Below are positions 39,947 to 48,674 of a stretch of 64,000 bases of DNA, piece by piece (the stretch's first letter is position 1; every line of letters starts with the position of its first letter). The stretch is from Nocardioides terrigena (GTDB lineage Bacteria > Actinomycetota > Actinomycetes > Propionibacteriales > Nocardioidaceae), in the NCBI RefSeq assembly GCF_003047265.1, contig NZ_PZYY01000008.1, positions 62,001-126,000 on the forward strand, written 5' to 3'. Below the pieces are notes generated by a model. That model had not been told where the DNA came from. It saw nothing but the letters and a program-made list of their open reading frames with translations, and made no database searches. The position numbers were made by a program, and so were the translations under genes.

Positions 39947-41512
39947 TCAGAAGCGGTCGCCGCGCCGCAACGTCCGGGGCCGGCCGTCCGGGTCGTGGAT
40001 CCAGAGGTACGGCGCGAGTGCGAGCGCGCGTCGTACGGGCCCGATCGACGGCGGCTCGAGCCGCCGGAGCCGACCGGGCGGGCGCGGGCCCGACCGGCCC
40101 CCGGCGTGCCAGCCGTCCAGCGCGGCCGCCGCCTGCGCGTACGCCGCGAACATGGCCTCGGGGTCGGCGAGGTCCTCGACGTCCTCGCGCGTGCGCTCGA
40201 GGTGCTCGGCGGCCAGCGTGAGGCGCAGGTCGCGGGCGTACTCCCCGTCCGGGTCGACCACGACCGAGGACAGCTCCGAGTCGTGGGTCCAGGACCGCCG
40301 GTTGAAGTTGTCGGAGCCGATGGTCGCCCACGTGTCGTCCACGATGCAGGTCTTGGCGTGCACGTAGATCGGTGTGCCCGCCGAGTTCTCCAGTCCGTAG
40401 ACGGCCACCCGGTCGGGCGCCGTGCGGTGCATGTCGAGCATCGCCCGGCGGCGGCCCACCAGCTGGGCGGTCCGGTTGAGGCCGGTCACGTCCGGGTGCA
40501 TCGGCACGACCGCGACGACGTGCAGGTCGCGGTGCCGGCGCAACGCCTCGACGAAGACGTTGCCGACGTGGTCGCCCCACAGGTACTGGTCCTCGACGTA
40601 GATCAGCCGCCGGGCCTGCTCGACCGCCTTGGTGTAGCCGCGCGCCACGCTGCGCTCGCCGCCGCGGGCGAACGCGTAGTCGCGGCCCTGTCGCAGGTCG
40701 GGGTAGGTGCGCAGCAGCTGGACGGCGTGCCGGCCGGCCGGCGGCGGGGGTGGGAGCTGCTCGGGCAGCGGGTCGGGGCTGGTGTCCAGCCCGCGCAGGC
40801 GGTCGTGGGCGACCACGATCGGGCTGCGGCGCAGGGTGGTCGGGTCCTCCCAGCGCTCACGGAAGACCGTCTCGACGTCGTGCACCGCCGGCCCGCTGAT
40901 CGCGGCCTGGATGTCGTGCCAGGGCGGAGTGGCGCCGTACTCGTCGGCCATGGAGTCCAGGGCCTGCGGGTCGCCGCGGTGCGCCGCGTCGTCGCGGCGC
41001 GAGTGGCACAGGTCGATGCCGCCGACGTAGGCGATGTCCCGGCTCGGGTCTTCGCGGTGCCGGATCACCACCAGCTTCTGGTGGTGGGAGCCGCCGGTGC
41101 GCACCCGCATGTCGAGGATCACCTCGGCCCCGCGCCGCTGCAGGGCCCGGCCGAGCTGGGCGTTCTCCCGGGCGGTGAAGCCGATCGAGCCGTTGTGCGA
41201 GCGCCACACGAGCCCGCGCACGTCGACCCCCCGCTCGTCGGCGCGGCCGAGCACCTCGGCGACCTCGCTGCCGGGCTCACCGGTCAACCGCTCGTCGGCG
41301 TCGCCCTGCCAGTCGGTGAAGAGCACCAGGTCGCCGGGACGCGTCGCCTCGAGCCGCTCGTGGAGCTCGGCGAAGTAGGTAGCTCCGTCGACCAGGGGCC
41401 GGACGCGGTTGCCCTCCGACCAGGCCCGGTCGCCCGGGTGCCGCGCGTCGAGGCGGGTGGACGGGTTGCCCCGCTCGGCCTGGGTGAGGAGCCAGTCCTC
41501 GGGTGCGCCCAC
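39947..41512 (-). CDS. Phospholipase D-family protein
   Basis: A 521-residue protein with two HKD-type halves. The second motif is complete (VHAKTCIVDD, then IGSDNFNRRSW). The first reads HHQKLVVIR: His-144 and Lys-146 are present, but the usual Asp four residues after the Lys is Arg. PLD enzymes form a phosphohistidine intermediate on phosphodiesters; this one may act on phospholipids or cardiolipin-like substrates. No signal peptide is evident. Start: GTG 41512 lies 6 nt after a TACAGT -10, so the longer frame to 41566 is rejected. Confidence 0.85.
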   Translation of the reverse strand: MGAPEDWLLTQAERGNPSTRLDARHPGDRAWSEGNRVRPLVDGATYFAELHERLEATRPGDLVLFTDWQGDADERLTGEPGSEVAEVLGRADERGVDVRGLVWRSHNGSIGFTARENAQLGRALQRRGAEVILDMRVRTGGSHHQKLVVIRHREDPSRDIAYVGGIDLCHSRRDDAAHRGDPQALDSMADEYGATPPWHDIQAAISGPAVHDVETVFRERWEDPTTLRRSPIVVAHDRLRGLDTSPDPLPEQLPPPPPAGRHAVQLLRTYPDLRQGRDYAFARGGERSVARGYTKAVEQARRLIYVEDQYLWGDHVGNVFVEALRRHRDLHVVAVVPMHPDVTGLNRTAQLVGRRRAMLDMHRTAPDRVAVYGLENSAGTPIYVHAKTCIVDDTWATIGSDNFNRRSWTHDSELSSVVVDPDGEYARDLRLTLAAEHLERTREDVEDLADPEAMFAAYAQAAAALDGWHAGGRSGPRPPGRLRRLEPPSIGPVRRALALAPYLWIHDPDGRPRTLRRGDRF

Positions 41513-41518
41513 CCTCGC

Positions 41519-41524
41519 ACTGTA
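41519..41524 (-). promoter_or_regulatory. Leaderless -10 box (TACAGT)
   Basis: TACAGT on the minus strand, 6 nt from GTG 41512; it sets the phospholipase D-like start. Confidence 0.5.
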
Positions 41525-41630
41525 GGCGCTGGAGGTCCGTGGGCCGGGGAGCGTGGCACACCACACCGGCCGCAGGTCGTACGTCGCGTGCGCGCCCGCG
41601 CGGGTGCCCGGATCGGACGGCCCGCGGCCT

Positions 41631-41636
41631 TAGCCT
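41631..41636 (+). promoter_or_regulatory. Leaderless -10 box (TAGCCT) of the uORF
   Basis: TAGCCT lies 7 nt before the ATG at 41644, so the transcript would begin with the short ORF that overlaps the next gene. Confidence 0.45.
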
Positions 41637-41643
41637 TGCGGCC

Positions 41644-41670
41644 ATGTCTGACGCGGGGGAGTGCCGGTGA
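41644..41670 (+). CDS. Eight-codon leaderless uORF (MSDAGECR)
   Basis: ATG TCT ... CGG TGA follows a TAGCCT -10 by 7 nt and ends with a TGA that overlaps the GTG of the downstream membrane protein (GTGA at 41667). A GGGGGA inside the uORF is well placed as Shine-Dalgarno for that GTG. It could couple or attenuate translation; no experimental support. Confidence 0.4.
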   Translation: MSDAGECR

Positions 41671-43277
41671 TCTGGCTGCTCCTCGCGCTGCTCGTCGCCT
41701 GGGTGGCCCTCGGTCCCTGGGTGCCCGTCGCGGTCGCCGTCGCGCTGTGCGTGCCCCGGGTCCGGTGGTGGGTGCTGGACCACGTCTGGGTGACCTGGCG
41801 CGGGACCGGCATCGCCGCTGCCGTGGTGGCCGTGCTCGCCGGGGTCGTGGTCCTGCTGCCGGACGGCTGGCTGCCGGTCCCGCAGTCACCGGGCGTGCTC
41901 GTCGCCCCGTCGTACGTCGGCCGGCCGGCGTCGGCGACCCCCGTGCCGGTGGGCACGATCCCGCAGAACCCGCACCTGGCCCGCAACGGTGCCGGCACCG
42001 CGCTCGGCGACGCGTGGAGCACCGGCACCAGCCCCTGGCTCGGCCCGGTCGGGCTCCAGCCCGAGGTCGACACCGCCTGGTACGGCCTCGAGCAGTGCGC
42101 CACCCTCGCCCTCGACAGCCGCGACCGGCTGGTCGGCCTGTGCGGGGACCGTGGTGGTCGCGCGCTGCACGTCATCGACCCCGACTCGATGCGGCCGCTC
42201 GCGACCAAGCGGCTCCCCGCCCCCGAGGACGGTGACGACGAGGTCTGCGGCGCCCACCCCTACCTCGACGCTGCCGACCGGATGGTGGTGGCGACCTCCG
42301 ACCGCCGGGTGCTGGCGGTCTCCACGGCCGACGCCGACGGCGAGCCCGACCTCACCACGGCGCGCACCTGGGACCTCTCCCCGCACGTCCCCGACGACGA
42401 CTGCCTGGTCGCCCTGCTGCCCGACTGGGCCGGCCGCATCTGGTGGTCCACCCAGGACGGGCTGGTCGGCACCGTCGCCCCCGACTCCGGCGAGGTGCGT
42501 GTCCTCGACCTCGGCGAGGAGGTCGCCGGCCCCTTCAGCACCGACGAGACCGGCGCGACGTACGTCGTCACCACCCACGCCCTCCACCGGCTGGTCCTCG
42601 ACGGGTCCGGCACCCCGGGCATCGCCTGGCGCACGGAGTACGACCGCGGCACGGAGCGCAAGGCCGGCCAGTCCACCCGGGGCAGCGGCACCGCGCCGGT
42701 CGTCCTCGACGGCGGCGTCGTCGCGATCACCGACAACGCCGAGCCGCGCATGCACGTCCTGATGCTGGAGCGGTCGACGGGCGTGGAGATCTGCCGGGCG
42801 GCCGTCTTCGAGGACGACGCCAGCGCCAGCGGAACCGCGCTGGCCAGTGTGGGGAGCGGCGTGGTCGTCGCCAACACGCACGGCTACGCGAGCCCGGTGC
42901 GCACCCTCCTCGGCCGGGGCACCTCCGGGGGGATGGCCCGGGTCGACGTGCCGGCCGACCGCTCCGGGGGCGAGTGCCGGGTGCGGTGGACGAGCGAGGT
43001 GGTCGCCCCGTCGAGCGTCCCCCGGGTGTCCTTAGCGAACGGCCTGGTCTACGCCTACGCCAAGCGTCCGTCGTGGTGGGGCGTGAGCGCGTGGTACCTC
43101 ACCGGGATCGACGTGCGCACCGGGCGGTCGTACTTCAGCGTGCGCACCGGCACCGGGGTGCTGATGGACAACGACCACGCGGCGCTCACCCTCGCGCCCG
43201 ACGGCACGGCGTACGTCGCGACGCTGGCCGGGATGGTGCGGGTGCAGGACCGCCAGCCCAAGGACGCCTCGGACTGA
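41667..43277 (+). CDS. Membrane-anchored beta-propeller-like (PQQ/WD-type) protein
   Basis: A 536-residue protein. Two membrane helices at the N-terminus (WLLLALLVAWVALGPW; GIAAAVVAVLAGVVVLL) precede a large domain of short beta-strands with Asp/Gly turns (GLCGDRGGRALHVIDPDSM, AVSTADADGEPDL, AYVATLAGMVRV), suggesting a seven- or eight-bladed propeller. Several Cys could pair outside the cell. No catalytic motif. GTG 41667 is chosen for its overlap with the uORF stop and the GGGGGA 7 nt upstream; GTG 41661 is the alternative. Confidence 0.65.
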   Translation: MIWLLLALLVAWVALGPWVPVAVAVALCVPRVRWWVLDHVWVTWRGTGIAAAVVAVLAGVVVLLPDGWLPVPQSPGVLVAPSYVGRPASATPVPVGTIPQNPHLARNGAGTALGDAWSTGTSPWLGPVGLQPEVDTAWYGLEQCATLALDSRDRLVGLCGDRGGRALHVIDPDSMRPLATKRLPAPEDGDDEVCGAHPYLDAADRMVVATSDRRVLAVSTADADGEPDLTTARTWDLSPHVPDDDCLVALLPDWAGRIWWSTQDGLVGTVAPDSGEVRVLDLGEEVAGPFSTDETGATYVVTTHALHRLVLDGSGTPGIAWRTEYDRGTERKAGQSTRGSGTAPVVLDGGVVAITDNAEPRMHVLMLERSTGVEICRAAVFEDDASASGTALASVGSGVVVANTHGYASPVRTLLGRGTSGGMARVDVPADRSGGECRVRWTSEVVAPSSVPRVSLANGLVYAYAKRPSWWGVSAWYLTGIDVRTGRSYFSVRTGTGVLMDNDHAALTLAPDGTAYVATLAGMVRVQDRQPKDASD

Positions 43278-43292
43278 GCTGCCCGGGGTCCG

Positions 43293-44300
43293 TCAGGCGC
43301 AGGGGTGCACGCCCGGCAGGCCCGGTCGCTCGATCCCGCGCCCGTCGAGGATCCGCTCCAGCAGCGTCGGGCGAGCAGGCATGAGGCCGTCGACGCAGGC
43401 GTCGATCATGGCGTTGTAGGTGGCCGCGTCGTCCGGCGCCGTGCCGCTGAACCACACGTGCACGGCGTAGCCGTCGCGGTGGGCCCGCGCGACGAACTCC
43501 GGGGTGAGGATCCGGATGCCGGAGTTCTCCACCGGCACCTGGAGGGCCACCGTGCCCTCGATCGGGCGGGTGCCGTAGAGGAAGTAGGCGGTGATCCCCT
43601 GCTGCCCGGGCGCGAGGCCGGTCTGCGGCGAGCGCCGGTGGAAGTCGGCGAGGGCGGCGTCGTTGAAGGACGTCACGATGACGTCGTCGCGACCGGCGTC
43701 GGCGAGCAGCGCCGCGAGGAACCGGCCGGTGCGCAGGTAGGAGGCGGTGTCGGAGTCGGCCGTGCCCTTGATCTCGATGTTGATCGGCACGCCGGGGAAG
43801 CGACGGAGGACCTGGGCCAGCGTGGGGACCGCGAAGTCGGTGCGCTTGTAGCCGTCCGGTGCCGGCTTGTCACCCGTGCGCACGCCGCGGAAGCGGTACT
43901 TCCGTTGGGCCGCTTCGTGGGTGGTGCCGCGGCGCGGGACGAACCAGTGCGCCGCGTCGAGCCGGCGCACCTGTCGCAGGGTCATCGCCTCGACCTTGCC
44001 GGTGCCGTCGGTCGTCTCGTCGACGCGGGCGTCGTGCAGCACGACGAGCTGCTTGTCGCGGGTGGACTGCACGTCGAGCTCGATCATGTCGGCACCGAGC
44101 GCCACCGCGCGCTTGAAGGCGTACATCGTGTTGGTGGGGGCCTCGCGCTCCCCGCCGGAGTGGGCCATGTTGAGCACCCGCTGCTGGAGCCACGGGTTGT
44201 CCTCGGCCTGGGACCGGGCCTGTGCCGGGGCGGCGACCAGCGTCGCGAGCAGGGTGACGAGCAGCGTGGGGAGGGCGATCGCGGCGCGGAGGTTCTTCAC
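43293..44300 (-). CDS. Secreted glycerophosphodiester phosphodiesterase
   Basis: A 335-residue GDPD. The signal peptide ends near VAAPAQARS. The catalytic residues are in MAHSGGEREAPTNTMYAF (first His, Arg and Glu), IELDVQSTRD (metal Glu and Asp) and VVLHDARVDETTDG (second His). INIEIKG and the late GYAVHVWF strand complete the TIM barrel. It hydrolyses glycerophosphodiesters to glycerol-3-phosphate and alcohol. GTG 44300 follows a TAGGGT -10 by 7 nt. It is convergent with the propeller protein. Confidence 0.9.
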   Translation of the reverse strand: MKNLRAAIALPTLLVTLLATLVAAPAQARSQAEDNPWLQQRVLNMAHSGGEREAPTNTMYAFKRAVALGADMIELDVQSTRDKQLVVLHDARVDETTDGTGKVEAMTLRQVRRLDAAHWFVPRRGTTHEAAQRKYRFRGVRTGDKPAPDGYKRTDFAVPTLAQVLRRFPGVPINIEIKGTADSDTASYLRTGRFLAALLADAGRDDVIVTSFNDAALADFHRRSPQTGLAPGQQGITAYFLYGTRPIEGTVALQVPVENSGIRILTPEFVARAHRDGYAVHVWFSGTAPDDAATYNAMIDACVDGLMPARPTLLERILDGRGIERPGLPGVHPCA

Positions 44301-44307
44301 GCGGCCG

Positions 44308-44313
44308 ACCCTA
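44308..44313 (-). promoter_or_regulatory. Leaderless -10 box (TAGGGT)
   Basis: TAGGGT on the minus strand, 7 nt from the GTG of the GDPD gene. Confidence 0.55.
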
Positions 44314-44340
44314 GGGGTCGGCACCGACGCCGGGAAGGCC

Positions 44341-45294
44341 TCACGGATAGGTGATGCCGGTGACCTCTTCGCTGATCTCCCACAGCCTGCGCTGGGCGTC
44401 CGCGTCGAGCGCGAGCCGGCGCGGGGTGACGACCTGCGGGGTGCCGGACATCTCGCCCAGGCCGCTCGGCCCGACGTACGTCGATCCCGGCAGGTCGGCG
44501 GTCGCGGCCATCAGCGTCGGCCACGCACCCATCGCCGCCGACTGCGACACGGCCTTGACGGCGGCGTCGAGGATCGACGCGGCACCCCCACGGCCGCGGC
44601 CGAACTGCCCGTTGGCCATCAGGTGCGTGCCGGCGAAGCCCGGGTGGGCGGCCAGCGCCTTGACGGGCAGGCTCGCCCGGCGGCAGCGGCGGTCGAGCTC
44701 GAAGGTGAACAACAGGTTGGCCAGCTTGGACTGGCTGTCGGCCTGCCAGCGGCGGTAGCGGCCCTCCTGATGACGAGGGTCGCCGAGCGGGGCCTGCCGG
44801 GCCGCCTTGTGCATGTTCGACGAGAGGGTGACCACGCGGCCGCCGGCGGCGGTGACCTGCGGCAGCAGCAGGCCGGTCAGCAGGAAGGGCCCGAAGTGGT
44901 TGGTCGCCATGTGGGACTCGAGACCCTCCGCGGTCCGGCGCAGCGGGACGGCCATGATTCCGGCGTTGTTGACGAGCACGTCGATCGGACCGAGCGCGGA
45001 GGCCCGGTCGCCTGCGCGCCGTACAGAGCCGAGGTCGGACAGGTCGACCACCAGCCGCTCGAGCCGGGCGCGAGGGACCTCGGCGGTGATCGCGGCGGCG
45101 GTGGCGGCCAGCTTGTCGTCGCTGCGGCCGGCCAGGACGACGCGGGCGCCGACGCGGGCGAGCTCGAGGGCCGTGTGGTGGCCGAGCCCGCCCAGCGTGG
45201 TGCCGGTGACCAGGGTGGTGCGGGCGGTCAGGTCGGGGATGTCGTGGAGGTCCCAGGCGTTGCTGGCGTGCGGCTGGGGGACGCCATCGGTCAC
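44341..45294 (-). CDS. Short-chain dehydrogenase/reductase
   Basis: A 317-residue SDR. The nucleotide motif reads VTGTTLGGLGHHTALELARV (TGxxxGxG variant), followed by NNAGIM and the SDSQSKLANLLFTFEL region. Ser in TLSSNMH and Lys in SKLAN are present, but the usual YxxxK Tyr is replaced by Gln-Ser (DSQSKLAN), which questions ordinary catalysis. It resembles retinol dehydrogenase/WWOX-type SDRs. GTG 45294 overlaps the stop of the upstream gene (GTGA). Confidence 0.82.
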   Translation of the reverse strand: MTDGVPQPHASNAWDLHDIPDLTARTTLVTGTTLGGLGHHTALELARVGARVVLAGRSDDKLAATAAAITAEVPRARLERLVVDLSDLGSVRRAGDRASALGPIDVLVNNAGIMAVPLRRTAEGLESHMATNHFGPFLLTGLLLPQVTAAGGRVVTLSSNMHKAARQAPLGDPRHQEGRYRRWQADSQSKLANLLFTFELDRRCRRASLPVKALAAHPGFAGTHLMANGQFGRGRGGAASILDAAVKAVSQSAAMGAWPTLMAATADLPGSTYVGPSGLGEMSGTPQVVTPRRLALDADAQRRLWEISEEVTGITYP

Positions 45295-46127
45295 GGCGTG
45301 ACCGCGAGCCCGGCGAGGACCCGCCGGGCGAGGTCGGTGTCGCCGAAGACCTCGACGCGGCCGGGCTCGGGCTGGCGGCGACCGCCGGCCAGCAGGATGA
45401 AGGACTCGCGGTCGGTGCGCAGCCCCACGGTCGGCTCGGTGGGGACCTCGTCGAGCAGGCGCCCCCGGCCCTCGTCGGTCACGGTCGCGGCGACGGGCTG
45501 GTGCCCCTCGACCTCGACGACGACGGTGGTGCCCGGGTCGGCGCCGACCCGCTTGGCCAGCACGTAGCCGAGGCTCTCGCAGAGGTAGTCGGTGGAGTGC
45601 GCGGCGGCGTCGGCGCCGAGCCCGCCCGGCTGGCCGACGGCGCGGCGTACGTCCTGCTCGTGCATCCACAGGTCCAGCGGACGGTTGCGCAGCAGCGTCA
45701 GCGTCGTCCAGCCGATGGCGCCGAAGACACCGGGCGCCGGGGCGGCCGGGTCGGTCGGCGGGTCGGCCAGCAGTGCGGTGTGACGGGCGGTCGCGGCGGC
45801 CCGGATCTCGTTGATGAGGTCGTCGGGGGTGGCGTCCCGGCGGGCGACGACGCCCTGCTCGGTGAACTGGCCCATCATCCCGCGGGCGTGCGGGGCGTCG
45901 CCGATCTCCACGTCGACGTGCTCGCCCCCGGCCAGCAGCGACTCGAGGTGCGCGGTGTGCGCGGCGACCGCGTGCACGTCCCACCCGGGCAGGTCGGTCG
46001 GGGTGGTCCACTGCTCGGCGGGCACCTTCTCGAGGAGGGCGGTGAAGTCGTTGACGGCCTGCCACCAAAGGTCGACGTAGCCGGTCAGCGCGACGTCGCC
46101 GCTGCCGTCCGCGGGGGATGTGCTCAT
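45291..46127 (-). CDS. Mycothiol-dependent maleylpyruvate isomerase-type (DinB-like) protein
   Basis: A 278-residue protein with the helical DinB/MDMPI N-terminal domain (WWQAVNDFTALLEKVPAEQW, DLPGWDVHAVAAHTAHLESL with the metal His residues, and the third His in LDLWMHEQDVRRA). A C-terminal alpha/beta domain follows. Family members use mycothiol, the actinobacterial thiol. The substrate is unknown. ATG 46127 lies 7 nt after a TAGGGT -10. Operon with the SDR. Confidence 0.82.
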   Translation of the reverse strand: MSTSPADGSGDVALTGYVDLWWQAVNDFTALLEKVPAEQWTTPTDLPGWDVHAVAAHTAHLESLLAGGEHVDVEIGDAPHARGMMGQFTEQGVVARRDATPDDLINEIRAAATARHTALLADPPTDPAAPAPGVFGAIGWTTLTLLRNRPLDLWMHEQDVRRAVGQPGGLGADAAAHSTDYLCESLGYVLAKRVGADPGTTVVVEVEGHQPVAATVTDEGRGRLLDEVPTEPTVGLRTDRESFILLAGGRRQPEPGRVEVFGDTDLARRVLAGLAVTP

Positions 46128-46134
46128 GGGGCGC

Positions 46135-46140
46135 ACCCTA
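46135..46140 (-). promoter_or_regulatory. Leaderless -10 box (TAGGGT)
   Basis: TAGGGT on the minus strand, 7 nt from ATG 46127. Confidence 0.55.
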
Positions 46141-46179
46141 GTGGCACCGGTGTCACCGGCGCCGCGCGAGAATGGCCGG

Positions 46180-47952
46180 GTGCATGTCCGCGCCCCCGAG
46201 CTCACCGGCCGAGGCTGGCTCAACACCGCCTCGCCGCTGTCCATCCGCGACCTCCGAGGCCGCTTCGTCCTGCTCGACTTCTGGACGTTCTGCTGCATCA
46301 ACTGCCTGCACGTCCTCGACGAGCTGCGCCCGGTGGAGGAGCAGTACGCCGAGGAGCTGGTCGTCGTCGGCGTGCACTCGCCGAAGTTCGTCCACGAGGC
46401 CGACCCGGACGCGCTGGTCGCCGCCGTCGAGCGCTACGCCGTGCACCACCCGGTGCTCGACGACCCCGAGCTGAGCACCTGGCAGGCCTACACCGCGCGG
46501 GCCTGGCCGACCCTGGTCCTGGTCGATCCCGAGGGCTACATCGTGGCGCAGTACGCCGGGGAGGGCCACGCCCACGCCATCGCCTCGCTGCTGGAGGAGC
46601 TGGTCCCGCAGCACCGCGAGCGCGGGACCCTGCAGCCGGGCGACTCGCCGTACGTCCCTCCCGTCGTGGAGCCGAGCGACCTGCGCTTCCCGGCCAAGGC
46701 CGTGCCGCTGCCGTCGTCCCTGGCCCCGGCCGGCTCCGTGCTCGTCGCCGACGCTGGTCACGACGAGGTGGTCCTCCTGGACCTGGCCGGCGGCGTCGTA
46801 CGCCGCTTCGGCGGCTTCCGGGAGCCCAACGGCCTGTGCCTGCTGCCCTCGGAGATCGCCGAGCGGGTCGGGTACGACGTCGTGGTCGCCGACACCGTCG
46901 GCCACCGGATCGCCGGGCTCGTCCTGGCGACCGGGGAGGTGCGGACGCTCGCGGGCGACGGCACCCAGTGGATGCAGGGCGACGGCACCGACCGGCTCAG
47001 CAGCCCGTGGGACGTGGCCTGGTGGCAGGACCGGGTGTGGATCGCGATGGCCGGGATCCACCAGCTGTGGACCTACGACCCGGTGACCGGGGCGGTCGAG
47101 GTCGCCGCGGGCACCCTCAACGAGGGGTTGGTCGACGGGCCGGCCGCCACCGCGTGGTTCGCCCAGACGAGCGGGCTCGCGCCCGACGGCGACCGGATGT
47201 GGCTGGCCGACTCCGAGACCTCGTCGCTGCGCTGGATCGAGGCGCCGGCCTCCGACGGCGGTCCGGCCGTCGTCCACACGGCTGTCGGCACCGGGCTCTT
47301 CGACTTCGGCTTCCGAGACGGTCCCGCCGAGGAGGCGCTGCTTCAGCACCCCCTCGGGGTCGCCGTCCTGCCGGACGGGTCGGTCGCGGTGGCCGACACC
47401 TACAACGGCGCCGTACGCCGCTTTGCCGACGGCGAGCTCACCACGCTGGCCGTGGACCTCGCCGAGCCGAGCGGCCTGTACTGGTCCGAGGACGACGGGG
47501 GCGGCCTCGTGGTCGTCGAGTCCGCCGGGCACCGGCTGACCCGCGTGCCCCTCGACGCCGGCGTCGCGGCGGTCGACTTCAGCCACACCACCCAGCGCCC
47601 GGTCACCGACGTGGCCGCCCGGCTGGTCCTCGACATCTCCTTCACCCCGCCGCCGGGGCAGAAGGTCGACGACCGCTTCGGACCGCCGTCGCAGCTCCTG
47701 GTCACGGCGACCCCGCCTGCGCTGCTCCGGGAGGGCGAGGGACGCGGCACCGACCTGCGTCGCGAGCTCGTCCTCGACCCGGCCGTCGGCGACGGCGTGC
47801 TGCACGTCGCCGCCCGCGCCGCCTCCTGCGACGAGGGTGGCGGCGACGGCGCGGCCTGCCACATGCACCAGCAGGACTGGGGCGTGCCGGTGCGGATCTC
47901 CCCCGACGGAGCCGGGGTCCTCGACCTGCCCCTCGGGGGCGCTACGACCTGA
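46180..47952 (+). CDS. Thioredoxin-like plus NHL-repeat protein (NHLRC2-like)
   Basis: A 590-residue cytoplasmic protein. Residues 1-150 form a thioredoxin fold with the active-site-like FWTFCCINC (CxxC at 39 and 42). NHL-type propeller repeats follow (SVLVADAGHDEVVLLDLAGG, DVVVADTVGHRI, SVAVADTYNGAVRRF, LVVVESAGHRLTRV). A beta-domain with CDEGGGDGAACHMHQQDWGV ends it. This is the NHLRC2 layout; function in bacteria is unclear (thiol-disulfide exchange on a bound partner is possible). GTG 46180 follows a GAGAAT by 6 nt. Confidence 0.85.
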   Translation: MHVRAPELTGRGWLNTASPLSIRDLRGRFVLLDFWTFCCINCLHVLDELRPVEEQYAEELVVVGVHSPKFVHEADPDALVAAVERYAVHHPVLDDPELSTWQAYTARAWPTLVLVDPEGYIVAQYAGEGHAHAIASLLEELVPQHRERGTLQPGDSPYVPPVVEPSDLRFPAKAVPLPSSLAPAGSVLVADAGHDEVVLLDLAGGVVRRFGGFREPNGLCLLPSEIAERVGYDVVVADTVGHRIAGLVLATGEVRTLAGDGTQWMQGDGTDRLSSPWDVAWWQDRVWIAMAGIHQLWTYDPVTGAVEVAAGTLNEGLVDGPAATAWFAQTSGLAPDGDRMWLADSETSSLRWIEAPASDGGPAVVHTAVGTGLFDFGFRDGPAEEALLQHPLGVAVLPDGSVAVADTYNGAVRRFADGELTTLAVDLAEPSGLYWSEDDGGGLVVVESAGHRLTRVPLDAGVAAVDFSHTTQRPVTDVAARLVLDISFTPPPGQKVDDRFGPPSQLLVTATPPALLREGEGRGTDLRRELVLDPAVGDGVLHVAARAASCDEGGGDGAACHMHQQDWGVPVRISPDGAGVLDLPLGGATT

Positions 47953-47997
47953 GTCGCGGCTCCTGGTCGCGCCACGGAGGCCCTCGCGGCCACTACG

Positions 47998-48232
47998 ACC
48001 TGCGGTCCTGGGTACCGCAGGTCCTATCGCGCGCGAGGAGGGGCCCGGCGGGGACGTGCGACCTGCGGTCGTGGGTACCGCAGGTCCTATCGCGCGCGAG
48101 GAGGGGCCCGGCGGGGACGTGCGACCTGCGGTCGTGGGTACCGCAGGTCCTATCGCGCGCGAGGAAGGTCCCGGTGGGGGACGTGCGACCTGCGGTTGTG
48201 GGTACCGCAGGTCGTATCGCGCGCGAGGACCC
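47998..48232. repeat. Tandem array of 63-bp palindromic repeats
   Basis: Four units starting at 47998, 48061, 48124 and 48188 (period 63, 63 and 64 bp; the last is partial). Each contains GACCTGCGG and CCGCAGGTC arms (9-bp stem, 9-nt loop centred on GGGTA), then TATCGCGCGCGAGGA with a CGCGCG core and a GC-rich spacer. It fills most of the 373-nt gap between the NHL gene and the DUF6458-like gene. The spacers are nearly identical to one another, so this is not a CRISPR array. Confidence 0.85.
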
Positions 48233-48325
48233 CTCCGGGGCCGCCGGTGCGCGGAATCCGGACGCGCCCGCAATACCCTCGGGGGAGAGGCGGCGCACCG
48301 GCGCCGTCGTACGAAGGAGTGGATC

Positions 48326-48538
48326 ATGGGTATTGGTCTCGGCATCGTCCTGCTCGTCCTCGGTCTGATCCTGCTGACCGGAGCCGTGGACCTGGGGGGC
48401 GCGCTTGACGAGTACGTCGCCAGCGAGACCCTCGGCTGGATCCTGGTCGCCGCGGGCGTGCTGTCGCTCGTGCTCGCGCTCGTGATGAACCAGCAGCGCT
48501 CGCGCACCACGCACGTCGAGGAGCGCCGCGAGGTCTGA
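48326..48538 (+). CDS. Small membrane protein, DUF6458-like
   Basis: A 70-residue protein with two membrane helices (MGIGLGIVLLVLGLILLTGA and LGWILVAAGVLSLVLALVM) and a charged C-terminal tail. Start ATG 48326 follows AAGGAG. A TACCCT about 50 nt upstream may be its -10. The repeat array directly upstream may affect its expression. Confidence 0.7.
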   Translation: MGIGLGIVLLVLGLILLTGAVDLGGALDEYVASETLGWILVAAGVLSLVLALVMNQQRSRTTHVEERREV

Positions 48539-48674
48539 CCCGAAGGCCCGACCTGCGAGGTCCGACCCGCGAGGTCCGACCTGATGCCCCTGGGTGTGTG
48601 GCGGTGGAACCCTCCGCGCGCGTAGCGTGCGAGCGTCCGCTCATCGCGGCCGGCGCACTCACCCAGGGGCACTC

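Noticed and set aside
47998..48232. CRISPR array
   Set aside because: The period is 63 bp with near-identical spacers and no cas genes; the units are tandem repeats.
45501..48368. Plus-strand frame of 955 codons
   Set aside because: Overlaps two minus-strand genes and a second frame of the NHL gene; no coherent domain.
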